This document shows positions 13,298 through 26,253 of a stretch of 64,000 bases of DNA, piece after piece. The notes under the pieces are model-generated. The model saw only the letters and a list, made by a program, of their open reading frames with translations. It ran no database searches and was not told the DNA's origin. How positions within the stretch are numbered: the stretch's first letter is position 1; each line of letters starts with the position of its first letter. The position numbers were made by a program, and so were the translations under genes. The stretch is from Takashimella koratensis (Eukaryota > Basidiomycota > Tremellomycetes > Trichosporonales > Tetragoniomycetaceae): the NCBI GenBank assembly GCA_003116875.1, contig BCKT01000001.1, positions 2,165,486 through 2,229,485 on the forward strand. The letters are read 5' to 3'.

Positions 13298-13357
13298 TTT
13301 CCCCCCACCCTTACCACCCCCGTTCCCCCGTTCCCCCACCCTATATAAACCCCCAAG

Positions 13358-16300
13358 ATGAGTCGACACCGACCTGCCTCTCCAACGCCGATCCGTCGTG
13401 TGCCTTTGGTCTCCGACGATATGCGCGGTCGGTCCCGATCTCCTGCCACTGCACTGGGCAGCACCTCTGTCCCTACCCTCCCTGCTCAACCTGGGTCCCG
13501 CTCGCTCTCCACCTCGCTTGAAGCTGGGTCCGGGGCCGAGAATCCTCCTCACCCTCGGGGCGGGACGGGGTCCGCACAGATCTCAGCGCTCGCTGCCCAG
13601 GTCTCATCACAAACCAGCAGCGGGACCGGACGCGGCGAGTCGTTCGCGACTCGGTCCATGCCAGAACGAGGAACGAGAGCAGGGAGCAGCGGTACCACAA
13701 GAAGCCACAGCGGTTTCGCATCCCAGATCAGGTCGTCAACACCTCCTTCGTATGCGCGGCACTCGCTTGACAGGTCCCCATTGCCCAACCCTCTCGTATT
13801 AGACGATAGACCAAGAGTTCCACCACCAATCTACCTCCGCTCTTCCTCACCCCAGCCTCAGTCAACCAAGGGGACCTTGAAGATCCACGTCCCAGGATGG
13901 TGAGTGGCTAATCACGGAAGCGCGAATTGCTTCCTGTGACGATCTGAGAAATCAAGTGGCACGGCGCTGACATCTACCGTTTGTCACATATAGGGGTGTC
14001 GCCCTTGTCCGCCCTCCTCGTCGGCTAGAGCTCCACCCACTCGAGACGGGCGCTAGCGAACCACCGTCTGAAGATACAGTGTTGACCGGTGCGCTCGAGG
14101 TCGTTATGAAAGAGCGGCGTAGGGTGCAAGCGCTCAGTGTCGGCGTGCAGAGCGTTTGTAAGCTCCACATGGGACAGAAGAGGGGATGGGAGGAGGACGG
14201 GGTGTTCGAGCGTGGAGTGGAGGTTCTAGGTGGAGACGCAGAAGGGATATGGCTCGAACAGGGTAGTCAAAGGTGAGTGGTGCGGGCGGGTTGCTCTTTC
14301 CCTTATGATCCTGGCTTGAAGCGGGAAGAGGTCACGGCTGATCCACGAGGCCATTTACAGCTTCTCGTTCAGTATTCTACTACCGGCCACACTAGCGACG
14401 CACGACTATCACACCTACGCTCGTGTCTCGTACATTATCACCGCTCGGGTGGAAGGTATCTCCGACCCTGGTGGGATCACCTCGATATGGAAATCGAAAG
14501 AGATCCCAGCACTTGATGATATCCCCTTCAAATCCGATTTTGACGCCGTCATTGCCCGCTCCGACAAGCTTGCGCAGGAGTTGGCGCTGCACAGGTCGGG
14601 ATCACGAGACTCGCATGTCTCGGGTCGCGGGTCGGTGAATGGTGGGAGCGGGATGGGCGGGAACGCAGGTTCGCCAAGGTCGCTTACTCCGCAAATGGCG
14701 GCGATGGGACTGGGGGGGCCGAGTAGTCCGCCTTTGGACGATTCAGCCATCGCGATGGGTGAAGGAAGTCCGACGCTCACTGGACTCTTCCACCGTCGTC
14801 AGAGCTCGGACCTCCAGCCTGTTCCTTCGTTCAACCTCGGACCTAGCAGTTCCTCTCCGCTCGCACAAGAGCTCGACGCCGAACGGAGGTCTATTCGATC
14901 CTTGAGGTCCACAATCTCCGGCGGTAGTGGAAGCGGAGGGTATGACGCGAGTGTGCGGACAGAGAAGAACGGGTGGTTGAAGGGGGATATATCAGCGATG
15001 AGAGGTTTGATCATCCATGCGAACCCGTCAGCATCGGGTGGAGTGTACGAACTGGATCTGAGGAAAGAAGGGTTTGTGGCTGGATTAGGATCGTGGCGGT
15101 TTCACGCGACGGCGGATGTGGTGAGTGATTGTTGTGATGGAGGGCGGCGGTGGCGATGGATCCAGTCAGTGTAAAGGACGCGAGCTGATTTGAATCTCAT
15201 TTGGGGTATGAATTGACCAGTTCGCTATCGCCTCTGTCATGCTCATCTCCGTCTCTATCCCTTCCCCTGCGCCCACATGTTCCCTCTTCTTTGTCCGTGT
15301 CCTCTTATCCCAATCCTACGCCCTCCACTCCCCGCGAACTCCCAACGACCCGCCGTACAGCCCTGAGAGCCCGCGCAACCACGTCCTGTATCAAGTGGGA
15401 AGACCGCATCGGCACGGCGAGAAACGGTTGCCACATGATGTCCAAGCGCTATGGAGGGGGAAAGCAGCAGGTGGGAAGGATAGCAGTACCGGTGCCGAAG
15501 GGGAAGGGTGGAGAACTAGGGCAATGGCGAGGGTACCGCCTCATGATAAGATAAGGCCAAGCACCAACGACGGGTGAGTCTATTCGCGAGTATTGGTCGA
15601 TGGCTTGTCTTCTTGGAGTAGAGAGGATAGCGCTCACGAAGAATTATGATGTGTCGGCCCCGACAGTACAATCACACCGATTAGAGTGTCACACGATATA
15701 CTTTTGCAGATCTTCTATTCGGTCGAGGGTGAGACAGTCAGTGGGAAACCGATCAAGGGACCAGGCGAAGTCAGGATGTGTCAGATCAAAGTTGGCGTAA
15801 CTGTTCCTTCGTGTTGCTGCACCACTTCCTCCCTTGATCTGCCTACTTGTGAGTTTGGATGATACCAAATCAAACAATCGACAAGCTCTCTGCGTCTCAG
15901 GAGGGGACCTTGAGTGCTGACTGTTCTCACTCAGATCAAACCGCCGCGAGTACACCTAATAGCACGGACGTCACCCCTCCCCCTGTACCTACCAACCGAG
16001 GCCGAGGCCTCAGCCCTGGTCGACGTGGTTCCTCCCCTGCGCGCTCTACCTCACCCTTCACTCCACCTCCCCCACCCGCTCCAACCCCCGGTTCCATCCC
16101 TACCCCCGCGGAGGCACTCGCCGCCTCCATTCCGCCCCTCGACCACATGTTCGACCGACCGAACCATACAGCTAGCTGTATGTGTGGCGCGTCGTTTGCC
16201 CAGCTCGGAGAGGCAGCGATGAAGCGCATGCAGGCGACTGAAACGGAGGATGAAGGAGGAAGCGGAGGAGCAGGCCCAGGAGGGTGTGCGACAGGAGCAG

Positions 16301-16392
16301 GGGGGAGTGGAAGCGCAGCGAGAGAGAGGCCGGATATGATGCGCACAGCAAGCGCGAGGGGGAAAGAGAGAGAGGCAAGGGAGGGGATGTAG
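13358..16392 (+). CDS. arrestin-like (alpha-arrestin) adaptor protein
   Basis: 857 residues from six exons: 13358-13899, 13994-14272, 14361-15120, 15221-15573, 15667-15848, 15935-16392. A long Ser/Pro/Arg-rich N-terminus (about 180 residues) precedes an arrestin-like fold split by introns. Its N half ends with the characteristic FSFSILLPATLATHDY and a following ARVSYIITARVEG strand. The C half carries ISVSIPSPAPTCSLFF and TITPIRVSHDILLQI, typical of arrestin C domains. A serine/glycine-rich loop separates the halves, and the tail is Pro/Gly/Ala-rich. Fungal alpha-arrestins recruit Rsp5-type ubiquitin ligases to membrane transporters; I did not see a clear PPxY motif, so that role is only family inference. 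The start follows a TATATAAA motif very closely, so the true start could differ slightly. Confidence 0.8.
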
Positions 16393-17172
16393 CTGGAATC
16401 GTTCGAGTCTGAGTTTGTGAGTAAGAGATTCCTGAGCCCTGGGGTAGGTCGAAAAGATGTGATCGAGTTGCGCGAAACGAAAGAGAAGAGGAACAAGGTG
16501 TAAGTCTCTGTAGAATCTAAACTTTGTCTCTTGGCAAGAAAAGTGTACGTAAACAGTATCCTGTGTCGTGTCGTGTCGTGTCTCTAGCTGTCGACATTCA
16601 CTTTTCTCGACACTTCATTCAGTCTTGCGAAATCCTTTTCGTTATCTTGTCATCTGGTCTGGTCTGTCTGTTCTGTCTGGTCCCTTGATCTGAACAATAT
16701 CTTGTTGCCAACTACACAATACACAGTGAACACCTCATAAACAATAGAACATATTAATATGCAAGTCATCTGGGTCTAGGCGAACGCAATGCATGAGAGC
16801 CAATAGTTTGAAGCTAGACTACTGGGGGTAAAAAAAGAAGATAGAGGAATTGAGGACCGGCGCTGTGGGCGCCAGGAGGGAAAAGAGAGATGGGGGGAGG
16901 AAGCCAACCCCCCCGGCCCGGGCGGTTAGGCAGAGGGTTGACCGCCGCGGGGTTTGACCTGTGGGTCCCATGCGTTGACTTTGGGCGCGGTGGTTGAATA
17001 CGTCGTGAATCGGCCTCGTGTACCGGTGCTGTAGGTTGTTTTAGCGAGATTACCACGCCGGGGAAACATGACGCCTTTCCCATCATCCTATCATCGTCTT
17101 CCTCCTATCTAGCTGTCCTAACCTCTGCCCTTCCCAACCCCAACCCCAACCTCGACCTCGTCGACTTTCGAC
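16393..17172. other. intergenic between convergent arrestin-like and NDUFA12 genes
   Basis: The 3' flanks of two convergent genes. It contains a short GTGTC repeat at about 16563-16581 and a G-rich patch near 16880-16925. No gene seen. Confidence 0.6.
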
Positions 17173-17993
17173 TTACAGATTCTCCACATACGGCGCTTGC
17201 CAAGGCGGCGTCAACTGTTGCATAATCTTATCCTCGCTCGGCGGGTCTTTTCGAATATGAGTCAACCACGATGCCCATCCTCGAGGAACTTGAGAAGCGT
17301 TGAAATCGTCTTGAGCGTAATCGACCCAACGGTGACGACCAGGGATCTCTTCAACGGGGTCGAGGTTCTCAAAGTATCGGTTGCCGAATTGGTCTTTGCC
17401 GACTGTGGGGGTAGGACAGAAAGAAAAAGAAGGAGAGAAAGAAAGAAGAGTGAAAGAAAAAAGAAAATCGTCAATAAGTTGGCCGCTTGTTGGTGTTTCC
17501 CCATTGAGTTGCGAAGAAAGGTGGGCATGGCTCGTGGATAGGAAGGGAAGGGGGGGGGGAGATAAGACGCAGAGACCAACCTAGCCGACCCATCTTGGCG
17601 TCACCAATGTACCTGTAACAATCAGCATGGGGACTAGAATGAAGAACTCGACAAGGTTATCCCTCTCTCGTACCCCTTGACCACATCACCCTTCTTGTCC
17701 AAACACATCTTCCACCTTTGTGTTCATTCTTCAGCCTCTTCCTATCCTCATCCTCATCCTCCTCCATCTCTTGACTGTCCCTCCTCTCCCATGTTCCTGC
17801 CCTCTAGCCACACCCGTCGATCGAATGGTGACTTTCACCCTAATTTCCTCTTCCTTTACTTCCAACCAACCCTCGGCGCCCCCCTCGCCCGGTCCCCCCA
17901 CGGAGACAGCAAAACATCGACTCACGTCATCTGGCGGAACCATTCGCGGAAGCCAACGGCGCGCATGTGCCTAACTGTGCGAGCGAGAGACAT
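17173..17993 (-). CDS. NADH:ubiquinone oxidoreductase subunit NDUFA12 (B17.2 family)
   Basis: Accessory subunit of respiratory complex I in the mitochondrial inner membrane. Minus-strand exons: 17926-17993, 17581-17612, 17173-17402, giving 109 residues. Landmarks: VGFREWFRQM, then YIGDAKMGRLVGKDQFGNRY across two junctions, then PGRHRWVDYAQDDFNASQVP and a WLTHIRKDPP block. These are the conserved core of the B17.2 family. The protein is short compared with the roughly 140-residue animal subunit and ends soon after WQAPYVENL. Intron 1 is unusually long for this window (313 nt); the middle exon is only 32 nt. The start ATG is shared with a divergent neighbour's promoter region. Confidence 0.92.
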
Positions 17994-18625
17994 GGCGAGA
18001 GTGTAGAGGGTGGGGTAAGGTAAGGTAGGGTAGAGAGAGAGGTGTGAGTGGGTTGAGGTGAGTCGAGATTGACCAGGACCCAGGGGAAACGACGAATGGC
18101 GAGGGTGCGAATAGAAACGGAACATTAGGCGTGCGCAGGTCCTGTGTCTCGAGCCTAGCCTGAACCCGCAAAAACAATTAGGCTCGCAAGAAATTTCAAG
18201 GCACGGGATTTTTACGTCAGCCCCCTGTTAGCTCCGTTGGCGGATCCCACGGACCAGGATGAAAGATGAATTACGTCTGGGCCCAGAAAGCTAATGCTGA
18301 CGATGACATTGTTAATTCCCCCGACCTAGGGATCATTACAAATGGATAGTTTCTGTTAATCTCCACTAATCTCGGTTGGCTCTGTTCCACTTTCGTCCAA
18401 CGACATCATCAGCAAACTCTGGCCCTCACCACTTCCTCCATCCACAACACATCTCATCCCCACCTACCTCTACCTTCAACAGTACACTCTCGCCAGCACT
18501 GCCTACACAGTCCTCACCCGCTTCACCACTTCTCGCCGCGCCCTCGCTCTCACTCACCGCTCTCACTCGCCGTCACATTTACTTCCATCGTACCCCACCC
18601 ACCCCGACGCTCATTCGCCACCGCC
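17994..18625. promoter_or_regulatory. shared promoter region, NDUFA12 (-) and 6-phosphogluconolactonase (+)
   Basis: 632 bp between divergent start codons. The right part is a CT/CAC-rich leader typical of the window. Function inferred from gene arrangement. Confidence 0.5.
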
Positions 18626-19802
18626 ATGCCCGCTGGTCAAGCCTCCGCGCCCGTGCTCTACAAGTTTGACGACGTCCCGCACTTGCAGAATTCCCTCGCC
18701 AACTTCATTCTCAAAGCTCAGTCGGACGCTATAACTAACCGAGGTGTCTTCACCATCGCTCTCTCCGGTGGTTCCTTGCCCAACAACCTCAAGCACCTTG
18801 TCGGTCTCGTAGGTATCGAATGGGCGAAATGGCAAGTCTTCTTCGCGGACGAGCGAATCGTCCCACTTGACCACCCTGACTCCAACTACGCCGCATGCGC
18901 CAAAGCCTTCCTCGACCACGTGCCGATCGACCGGGCCCAGATCCACACTATCAACACCGAGCTATTCCTCGAGTCGACGAGGGTCGACCCTACCGCCGAC
19001 CCCAAGGACAAGGACGAGGCCGAGAACGAGGCCGTCGAGATCGCAGACGACTACGAGAAACAACTCGTAGCTACTTTCGCATCGGGTAACGCAGCGAGGT
19101 ACCCGACTTTTGACTTGATCTTGCTCGGAATGGGACCAGATGGCCACACATGCTCGTTGTTCCCGGGTCACCCGCTCCTCGCAGAGTCCGCAAGGTGGAT
19201 CGCAGAGGTCGAGGATAGCCCAAAGCCCCCCAAGCGGCGCATCACTTTCACGTGGGTAGATCAGAGAGGCTCATAAGGTTGGAGGACGCCGACAGTCTGA
19301 AGTCGGGTGCACTAGCAAACAACTTCATTACAAAGGCTAATCACCTCGCAGCTACCCGGTTCTCAACCACGCCTTCCGATGCGCATTCGTCGCTACTGGA
19401 GAGGGCAAGCAGGACATGCTCGCCAACATTCTCGACAAGCCAGAGGAGGGCCTCCCATGCTCGCGTGTCCGTCCAGCATCGTGAGTCTGAGTATTTGACC
19501 AAGTCGAGAGCGGCTTGCTCTCATGGCTGTGGAAAGTCTGGTTAGCTTCTTCTTGAGGTGATATGAGACTGACTATCCACCTTCCACTTCTGATCTTTGA
19601 CTATGAACAACACACCCACTACAGACCCGGTCTCGTCTTCTGGTTCACAGACACGGCCGCGGCAGCCAAAGTTCAGTACCCGCACACCGAGTTCAAATGG
19701 ATCGAGCACGAGGATATGAACGAGGCCGATGACGCCGTTGCCCTTGAGCGCAAGAAGAACAAGGAGGAGATGGACGCCGTCGTTAACGGTAACACCGTCT
19801 AG
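18626..19802 (+). CDS. 6-phosphogluconolactonase
   Basis: Hydrolyses 6-phosphoglucono-lactone to 6-phosphogluconate, second step of the oxidative pentose phosphate pathway, cytosolic. Three exons: 18626-19251, 19352-19480, 19625-19802, 310 residues. Family motifs: [31 protein letters not shown] and [19 protein letters not shown], plus FWFTDTAAA near the C-terminus. The length is slightly above the usual 250-290, partly from an acidic Asp/Lys/Glu insertion around residues 115-135. It is divergent from NDUFA12. Confidence 0.96.
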
Positions 19803-20358
19803 TCTGCTATTCAATGTAACCAAGGAGAAGAAGAGAAGTGGAGAAGGAAAAGGAGAAGAGGGGAAACAAAATGAGACAGAAAAAAGTGTGCGCAGGTAGT
19901 TTATACGGGCTATGGTTTTTCCCAAACTACTTTCAATATTCGTTCTGGTTCGACTTTTATTTCTCTGATAGACTAGATGGATAAAGGCAAGGCAAGGTAG
20001 TCAGAATAGTAGGCAAGCGGCAAGCAGACGCAGCACAATGGCCGTGAGCGGTGAATACATGCAGTGTGAAGTAGATTGCGATTTGCGTAGAGTGTAGGGT
20101 TTAGGGTGTCTTATAGAGCGCCAAGATGGTGAAAAGAGGACCGGCTTTGGTCGGCTATAGGGATGCACTGTCAACATGGAGCAATGACAATCTGACCACC
20201 TTGACCTCCTCCGTCAATCCATTCATCATCCTCTTATTCACTCAATCCTCATCATCTCACCTTCTCAACCTCCAATCTCTCTAGTTCTTACTTTCCTATT
20301 TGCTCAATTCGCATCCTTGCCCATCCTCTTGGGCGATGCCCTCTCTCCCAATCTCACC
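19803..20358. other. intergenic, 6PGL 3' flank and F-box-like gene leader
   Basis: About 556 bp. It begins with a purine-rich GAAGAA/GGAAAAGG stretch after the 6PGL stop and ends in a pyrimidine-rich leader. No gene seen. Confidence 0.6.
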
Positions 20359-22545
20359 ATGACCGTGCCCCCTCTCTCTTTTCTGTCCCCTACCCCCTCC
20401 CACTCCCTCGAACGCAAAACAATGACAACCACCACCACCACTACCACCACTACGTCACCCACTACCGCCACCCAGGTCCCTGCGGGACTTCGGACCCTCC
20501 CACCTGAGATAACCCGACGGATCATCGCGCACGCGCTCTCACTACCCCCGGCTCACCTGTTCATCCAGCCCGGCGAGGCTCCCACGACAGCATGGGACGA
20601 GGCAAGCGGGTACGGACATGCCGCCCACCGGGCCGTCGTGAGGAGGGTGAAAATGAGACAGGCAGTGTGTCAGGATGCGAAATCTTTAATGCGTGTCTGC
20701 AAAGCTTGGAAAGTGAGTCTGTCAAGAGTGAAAGTCCTTCATAATGACTAGATCTTCGGTGATCCAAATCCCTCCCCACGCAACACCACACATTTCATTC
20801 GCCGCTGATACTAACACCACCCCTTCACCCAGGTCCTCGCTACAAAGTACCTCTACGCGGAGCCACACATCGGTGTCAACCTTACCCCCTTGGCCGCTTC
20901 CATCATCTCCGGAGACCGTAAATGGTCTGACCTAAACTTACACCCTATCTCCCTCCCCGGTCGGTACATCACGACACTTGACCTCTCGCACCTTGACGCC
21001 AGTATCTTCGGGACGCACATCACCTCTATTGCCCGAGCGTGCGGGGCGATCGTGCCTCTCCTCCCGAACGTAGAACACCTGCGGCTCCCTCCTCCGCGCC
21101 GGGGGGCGGGTCCCGTCTCGCTGGAACAAGTGAGGGACGCACCGTTTGTGAGGAACCTAAGGACCTTGGAAGGTGTCGTGGATGGTCGCGAGGATGGGTA
21201 TGGGAATGGACGCAAGGTGCTGCTGCAGGTTCTGAAGAAGGCAAGGAGACTGGAGGTTTTGGCAGTCGTTGGCTCGGCTGTGGGTGTGGACGAGGACGAG
21301 GACGAGGCTGAGGCGGGAGGCAGTGGGAGCGGCCAGGGAGAAACGAGGAAAGAGGAAGATCTACTTGACTTGCCTCGACTACACACGCTTGTTCTCGAAG
21401 ATGTCTTCCCAGGTCTGCTCACTCGGATCTTAATCAACTCTGACCTCCCATCCCTTCGCCGCCTCGCCATCTCCCCTATCCACGATACCTTTGACCCAAC
21501 CAATGACGTCGACGACGGTACCGCTTCTATATCTTCCCTCACAGGAACGACGTACGAGGCTCTCCAATCCGCTCACGGGGAGAAGATCCTCTCCCTTACT
21601 TATTTACACTGCAACACGACCTGGTGTGTCCCCTCTGCGTCAACCCTAGAGCTCCACCCAAACTTGGTGCACCTCCACCTCGCGTTGCTCAACTCGACAC
21701 TGCAGTCGTACGACTGGTTCCCTGTAGCTCTGCGGGACCCGGACGCGCGCCGGGCTCAAGCGAGAGCAGCGGCAAGGGAGGTGGGGAATGGGTTGCAAAT
21801 CCCGAATGGGCAGTCGGGTCGACCGCAGACGCTTTCGACAGCGACGTCGACGGCGTCGATCGCCACGCTTAGTCAGAGGCACACGCCACTGCATAAGCAT
21901 CCGTTGCATACTATCTCCATACCGAAATGGGAACACCCTTCACGACAGTCTCCCTCTCCGAACCCGCTTCACGGTGGACACGCACCAAACCCAACCCCCC
22001 AAACGCAGACACAACCCCCGGCCCAACCTCACCTCCATTCTCACCCTCACCTTCACCCCCACTCCCAGTCCCACCCTTCTCAATCGCCTCACAGCCAAGA
22101 ACAACGCCACCCTATCCCTCCTACGCCCGGCGGGAACAAGTTTCTCGACTCTCTACTTGTCGCTCCTCCGCCTTGTCTGCGAGTCATCACTGTCCAGGGC
22201 TTTGCATGGGTCCGACCTGGCCTCCCGCTGGCCGCGATGAACACTGGCGAGTCCGGGATCATGCGCGCCTGGTCGGCCCGCCTAGCACTGGATGGGATCG
22301 AGCTGAGAGATGCGGAAGGCAGGACGGCGCCGGAAGTGGGGAGTGAAGAGAGGGAGAGAGGGAGAGCGAAAGGAGGTGGGGCGAGGAGGAGAAGTGGAGA
22401 TGCGGGCTTGGGGTATGGGTATCGAACGGGCGGGGTGGCTGGGGCAGGGGGGGTAGGCGGGGTAGGCGGGGTAGGTGTCGGCAATGCGAGTGGGAGGTCG
22501 GTGAGGGGTCAGATGGGTGAAGATATCGGTGAGGTAGAGGGGTGA
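20359..22545 (+). CDS. F-box-like protein with leucine-rich and histidine/proline-rich regions
   Basis: 688 residues from two exons, 20359-20712 and 20833-22545. After a Thr-tract (about ten threonines) comes an F-box-like segment, LRTLPPEITRRIIAHALSL, and a second short helix with LMRVCKAWKVLATKYLY across the intron. The large second exon has irregular leucine-rich stretches (LPRLHTLVLEDVFPG, LPSLRRLAI, LHPNLVHLHLALL) as in fungal F-box/LRR-like proteins. A low-complexity His/Pro/Ser/Gln-rich segment (about 21960-22130) and a Gly/Arg-rich tail follow. An SCF substrate-receptor role is inference. The ATG at 20359 is the first in frame with a plausible CACC context; the open frame upstream of it has no ATG. 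Confidence 0.75.
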
Positions 22546-23519
22546 GGTAGGAGAGGAAGCCGCTGAGTGTGGCATGTGGCGTTGGTAGCTGGTAATTGGT
22601 CGTTGATCGTCGGCCGTTGCGACGGTCTTGTTAATCTCGGTGCATGCTCGGCCGTGTTCTCCTCTTTGTCTTTTATCCACCACCGCATCGGACCTGTATC
22701 AGCGTCGGTGTATCTCATCGGTGTATGGTGTTCCTTTGTACCTATAAACTCATTTACCCCTGTCTGCGCCGTGTTTCATACTGCATCACTCATCACTCAT
22801 CAGTCTGCCTCGTTGTTTCGTCAATTTCCACTTTGGGCCTATCCCACATCCTTGTCATGTATCTACGCTTTTCTCCTTTTGCCCCGAGCGGCGTGGATGA
22901 GCGGCGTTGATACGCGGTGGGTACGCGGGGAGAGGCGTGGAGGGAGGGAGCAAGTGTGAAAGGAAAAAGACCAAAGGAGCGAGACGGAGGACGGAGCGCG
23001 CGCGGGGTGGGTAGAATGGCGTATCCTTTGTTGAGCCAAACACGTCGCCAAGTACGTCCTTTGTTCAAAGCTCACTCTGCTTGAGCCCACCCGACCGACA
23101 GGTTGCCAAGCGACAACGACGGCGACGGGGGAAGGGGTTAGGGTCGGGGTGATGAGCTGCGCGTTGTTGGCTTTGTCCTACATCTTAGTTGCCTCTTTAC
23201 CTATCATCTATCTGTCAACATTGCCCTTCGTCGATACCCTCAGACTCGACGTCAAACCCCCCACCTTCGTTCCCATCATCCTCTGTTCACCTGTCCTCTC
23301 TCTGTCCCACCGAAATCATCTCATCATCCAACGCTCAGCGTGACCACCTACTCTACTTTAGTTCACTCTCTTTCCCCCCCCCCCCCCCCTATCATAGTCT
23401 ACAATTCACTCGCTTCATCTCACCACCACTTCACTTCACGCTACCCCACCTTGACCCACTCTCACTGGGACCAACTCTGTCCACTCGTTACCACCTTACG
23501 CCTTGCGTCCCCCATTACC
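22546..23519. other. intergenic, F-box-like 3' flank and fasciclin gene promoter
   Basis: 974 bp without a supported gene. It holds a poly-C run of about 16 (23374-23389) roughly 130 nt upstream of the next ATG, in a highly pyrimidine-rich leader. Confidence 0.6.
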
Positions 23520-25079
23520 ATGCCCTCCCTCCCCTATTTCTCCCGCCTACTCACCTACCTCCTCCTCCTCTTCCCCCTCCTTACCGCCCCTGCCTGGGGT
23601 CAACAAGTAACTCTCGACTGCCTAGACGACGAGTCCCTCACCTCTTACCTCCTTGACCTTATCGACACTCTCTACGCCAACGGACTCACCATCTTCGAAC
23701 AACTCATCGCCGACGCTAGCGAGACCGATACCGGTTACTCTCTCCTACTCGAATGGTATTCCTCTTCTTCAACACTCACCATCCTCCCACCGGCGGACGC
23801 GGCGTTCCAAGCCGCTGGTCTGAACCCACCTTTCACTAGCTGGGCCGAAACCGATCTCGCCAACTTGCTGGCACTGCACGTGCTCAATGGGTCCTGGGGG
23901 TACGATAGCCTCCCTCAGTCTCCTCTACACGGGACAGCGTACACCCAGTTGCTGGTGAACGCAGAGATGGGGGTAAACACCACCTCGGATCAGGCGCAGG
24001 TACTCGTGCTTGTTCAAGGAGGAGACGGGCAGGCAGTTGTCGTTGATCAGATAAATGGGAACGCGACAAGCTGGGACGGACCAATGGATCTCTCTTCAAG
24101 TGGAATTTCCAACCTCGTCGTCCTTCCTATCGACACGGTAAGTCCCCTTCCTACCCTTCACCCCTCTTCAACCTCCCCTATACATTATCCCTCTTGGTCG
24201 TCACCATGCTGAGCTGATATTCTCATATCTCAATCATACCATCACACAGGTCCTCACACTCCCATCTAACCTCAGCGTGGCACTGAGTACACCGACCACC
24301 TCTCGCTCCGCCTCGGGTTTGAACAACCTCACCGCGGCGCTCTCTACCCTCTCGGGCGGTGTCGCAAGCCTCGAGGCGTTCCCCACAGATGGCGGGTTCA
24401 CAATCTTCGCCCCGGTTGACGACGCTTGGAACACAGACGTCTCGGGGACTGTCGCTGCCAACTCTTCCGTCCTGGGTAACATGGTGAGTCCCGACTCTCC
24501 CTCTCTCCCAACTCTTTCGCCTCGTTCCGAGTACATCATAAACTGACGCATTCGTGTGATAGTACTCCACATCGCAGTCAATCTACTCGTCGTGGTGGGG
24601 AAGCAGCTCGGGAACGTATACGATGGAATCCGGGATCTCGATCAATGTGACATGGAACGAGGCTGTACAGACTCATTATGTTAGTTTCACGTCCGGGACG
24701 TCGACTGTTCTCGCTACGATTCTACGCGCCGACGTCCCGCTCGAGAACGGGGTGATGCACGTGAGTTCACCTACTCTGATCAATCCTCAAAACTCCCACT
24801 TCCCGCTGACATCTCGATACCTAGATCATCGATACCGTCCTCGTTCAGCCCTCTGACACGACAACAACTACTGCTGGGACTACGCCGACGACACTCTCCA
24901 AGGGAACCACATCGACTACCTCGTCGAACCCAGGACAATCAACAGGTACCGGTGGTTCTTCGTCCAACACCGGGTCAACGGATACGACGACGAACAAGAC
25001 GAGCGCGGGCGCTCGAGCTTTGTCAGTGTCCATTGTGGCGGTCATCATTCCGATTGTGGTGATGTGCTTTGGCCTGTGA
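23520..25079 (+). CDS. secreted fasciclin (FAS1) domain protein, probable GPI anchor
   Basis: 434 residues from exons 23520-24137, 24250-24483, 24563-24760, 24825-25079. An N-terminal signal peptide (YLLLLFPLLTAPAWG, residues about 12-26) is followed by two FAS1-like units. The first contains LTSYLLDLIDTLYANGLT and STLTILPPADAAF; the second contains LNNLTAALSTLSGGV and GGFTIFAPVDDAW. Several N-glycosylation sequons (NGS, NTT, NAT, NLS, NSS) are visible. A Thr/Ser/Gly-rich stalk leads to a hydrophobic C-terminus (VSIVAVIIPIVVMCFGL), which fits GPI anchoring. FAS1 proteins mediate cell adhesion; in fungi they sit in the wall or at the plasma membrane. The ligand is unknown. Confidence 0.88.
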
Positions 25080-25573
25080 ACCAACACTCGCTGAACATTT
25101 GACTCTGGACTCCGAACTCTGAACTCTGAAAACCCATGAACTTGCTCTCCAGATACCCCGACGATGCCTGTTTTTGTTTCGTTTTTTTCTTTCTTGTCTC
25201 AGCTTCCTCATCTCTGCTTGTTGCCATCTCATCATCGTCATTGTCCATCAGCTTCTTCCTTGCCTCATCTCAGTCTTCTTCGCTGTAGATCACCACGAAC
25301 GATGACTCGGGCCTATACACCTTCGTAGCTTCGAGCCATGGCGTTCCTTTTCCCGTGTTCTTGCTGTAGTGCGAGTATAATGCCATGTGAGTTGTGATAT
25401 CTACAATTAAACTCTACCTCTTGACTCTGAGCTAGTCTGCCATCTCCTCTTCGCTGCTCATGTCTCTATCATACAGTACAAGAGCCGATCAGATTTGATC
25501 TGATCAACCCCGCCCCGACATCCCCTTCTTTCCTCCGTTCCCATCTCCCAACCGCGATCCCACACCGCCCAGG
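25080..25573. other. intergenic between convergent FAS1 and bL28m genes
   Basis: About 490 bp of 3' flanks. A short GACTCTGGACTCCGAACTCTG near-repeat sits just after the FAS1 stop. No gene seen. Confidence 0.6.
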
Positions 25574-26253
25574 CTACCGATCAGCGACCTGTGGAGTTTG
25601 CCCCGCAGCGACCCGCTCGACCTCACTTTGCGCCTCGATACGATCAGCCGCCGCGGTCTCGGCAACCTCGGCACGAATACGGTGCAGATCGGCGAATAGT
25701 GAATGTCGCAGTGTTCGACCGAATTTGGTAAAGTGAGATCCGGGTCGTGATAACTGTTGAATCAGACGAAAGAGGTCTAGTCAGCTGCGTGACCTCGAGT
25801 TGACACTTTGGAAAGTGACTTTCATCTCCATTGATACTTCGCTCAACCTCATCTCTCCACCCTATCCCTGTTCAGTCTAGCTTTCGCACTCACCAAGACA
25901 CCCTCGATCCCTCCTGCTTTCCCTACATCCTTGATATCGCTAGCGAGCATCTTCACCCCTTTCAACTGCGGCGCCTTGATCGATGCTCTTGGACCCTTGT
26001 ACCCATTCTCCATCACCATCTGCTGATACTTGCTCTCCGCTGCGGTGCGTGCTGCCGCCGATCGTTCCGGTGCGTCGGCGAGCACGTTGACAGGCAAATC
26101 GAATCGCTTGACGTTGGCCCGCCATGTTCGCCGGGTCTTGTGGAGAGAGTGCGGGACGTTGTTGCCATGTCGCCTAGAGGGGATGGGGAGGATGGCCGGA
26201 TTGGTGGCCCGGGACAGGAGGGGCAGGGCGACGGGGACGCGGCGAGCTGCCAT
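25574..26253 (-). CDS. mitochondrial large-subunit ribosomal protein bL28m
   Basis: Component of the mitochondrial 54S/large ribosomal subunit. Two minus-strand exons, 25894-26253 and 25574-25753, give 179 residues. An Arg-rich presequence-like N-terminus (AARRVPVALPLLSRATN) precedes the L28 core with HKTRRTWRANVKRFDLPVNV and later MLASDIKDVGKAGGIEGVL, matching the usual KxxRTWxPN and kaLRtIdkaGGi features. The C-terminal extension after the intron is charged and helical. It is shorter than some ascomycete homologues (around 250 residues). It is divergent from cytosolic ribosomal protein L10a. Confidence 0.88.

Larger units (their letters stand above)
12198..13357. other. intergenic between HAM1-family and arrestin-like genes
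   Basis: About 1.16 kb. It contains a GT microsatellite (12530-12558), poly-T and poly-C runs, many CGACTC-type pyrimidine repeats and a CA microsatellite just upstream of the next gene. ORFs here are simple-sequence artefacts. Confidence 0.6.
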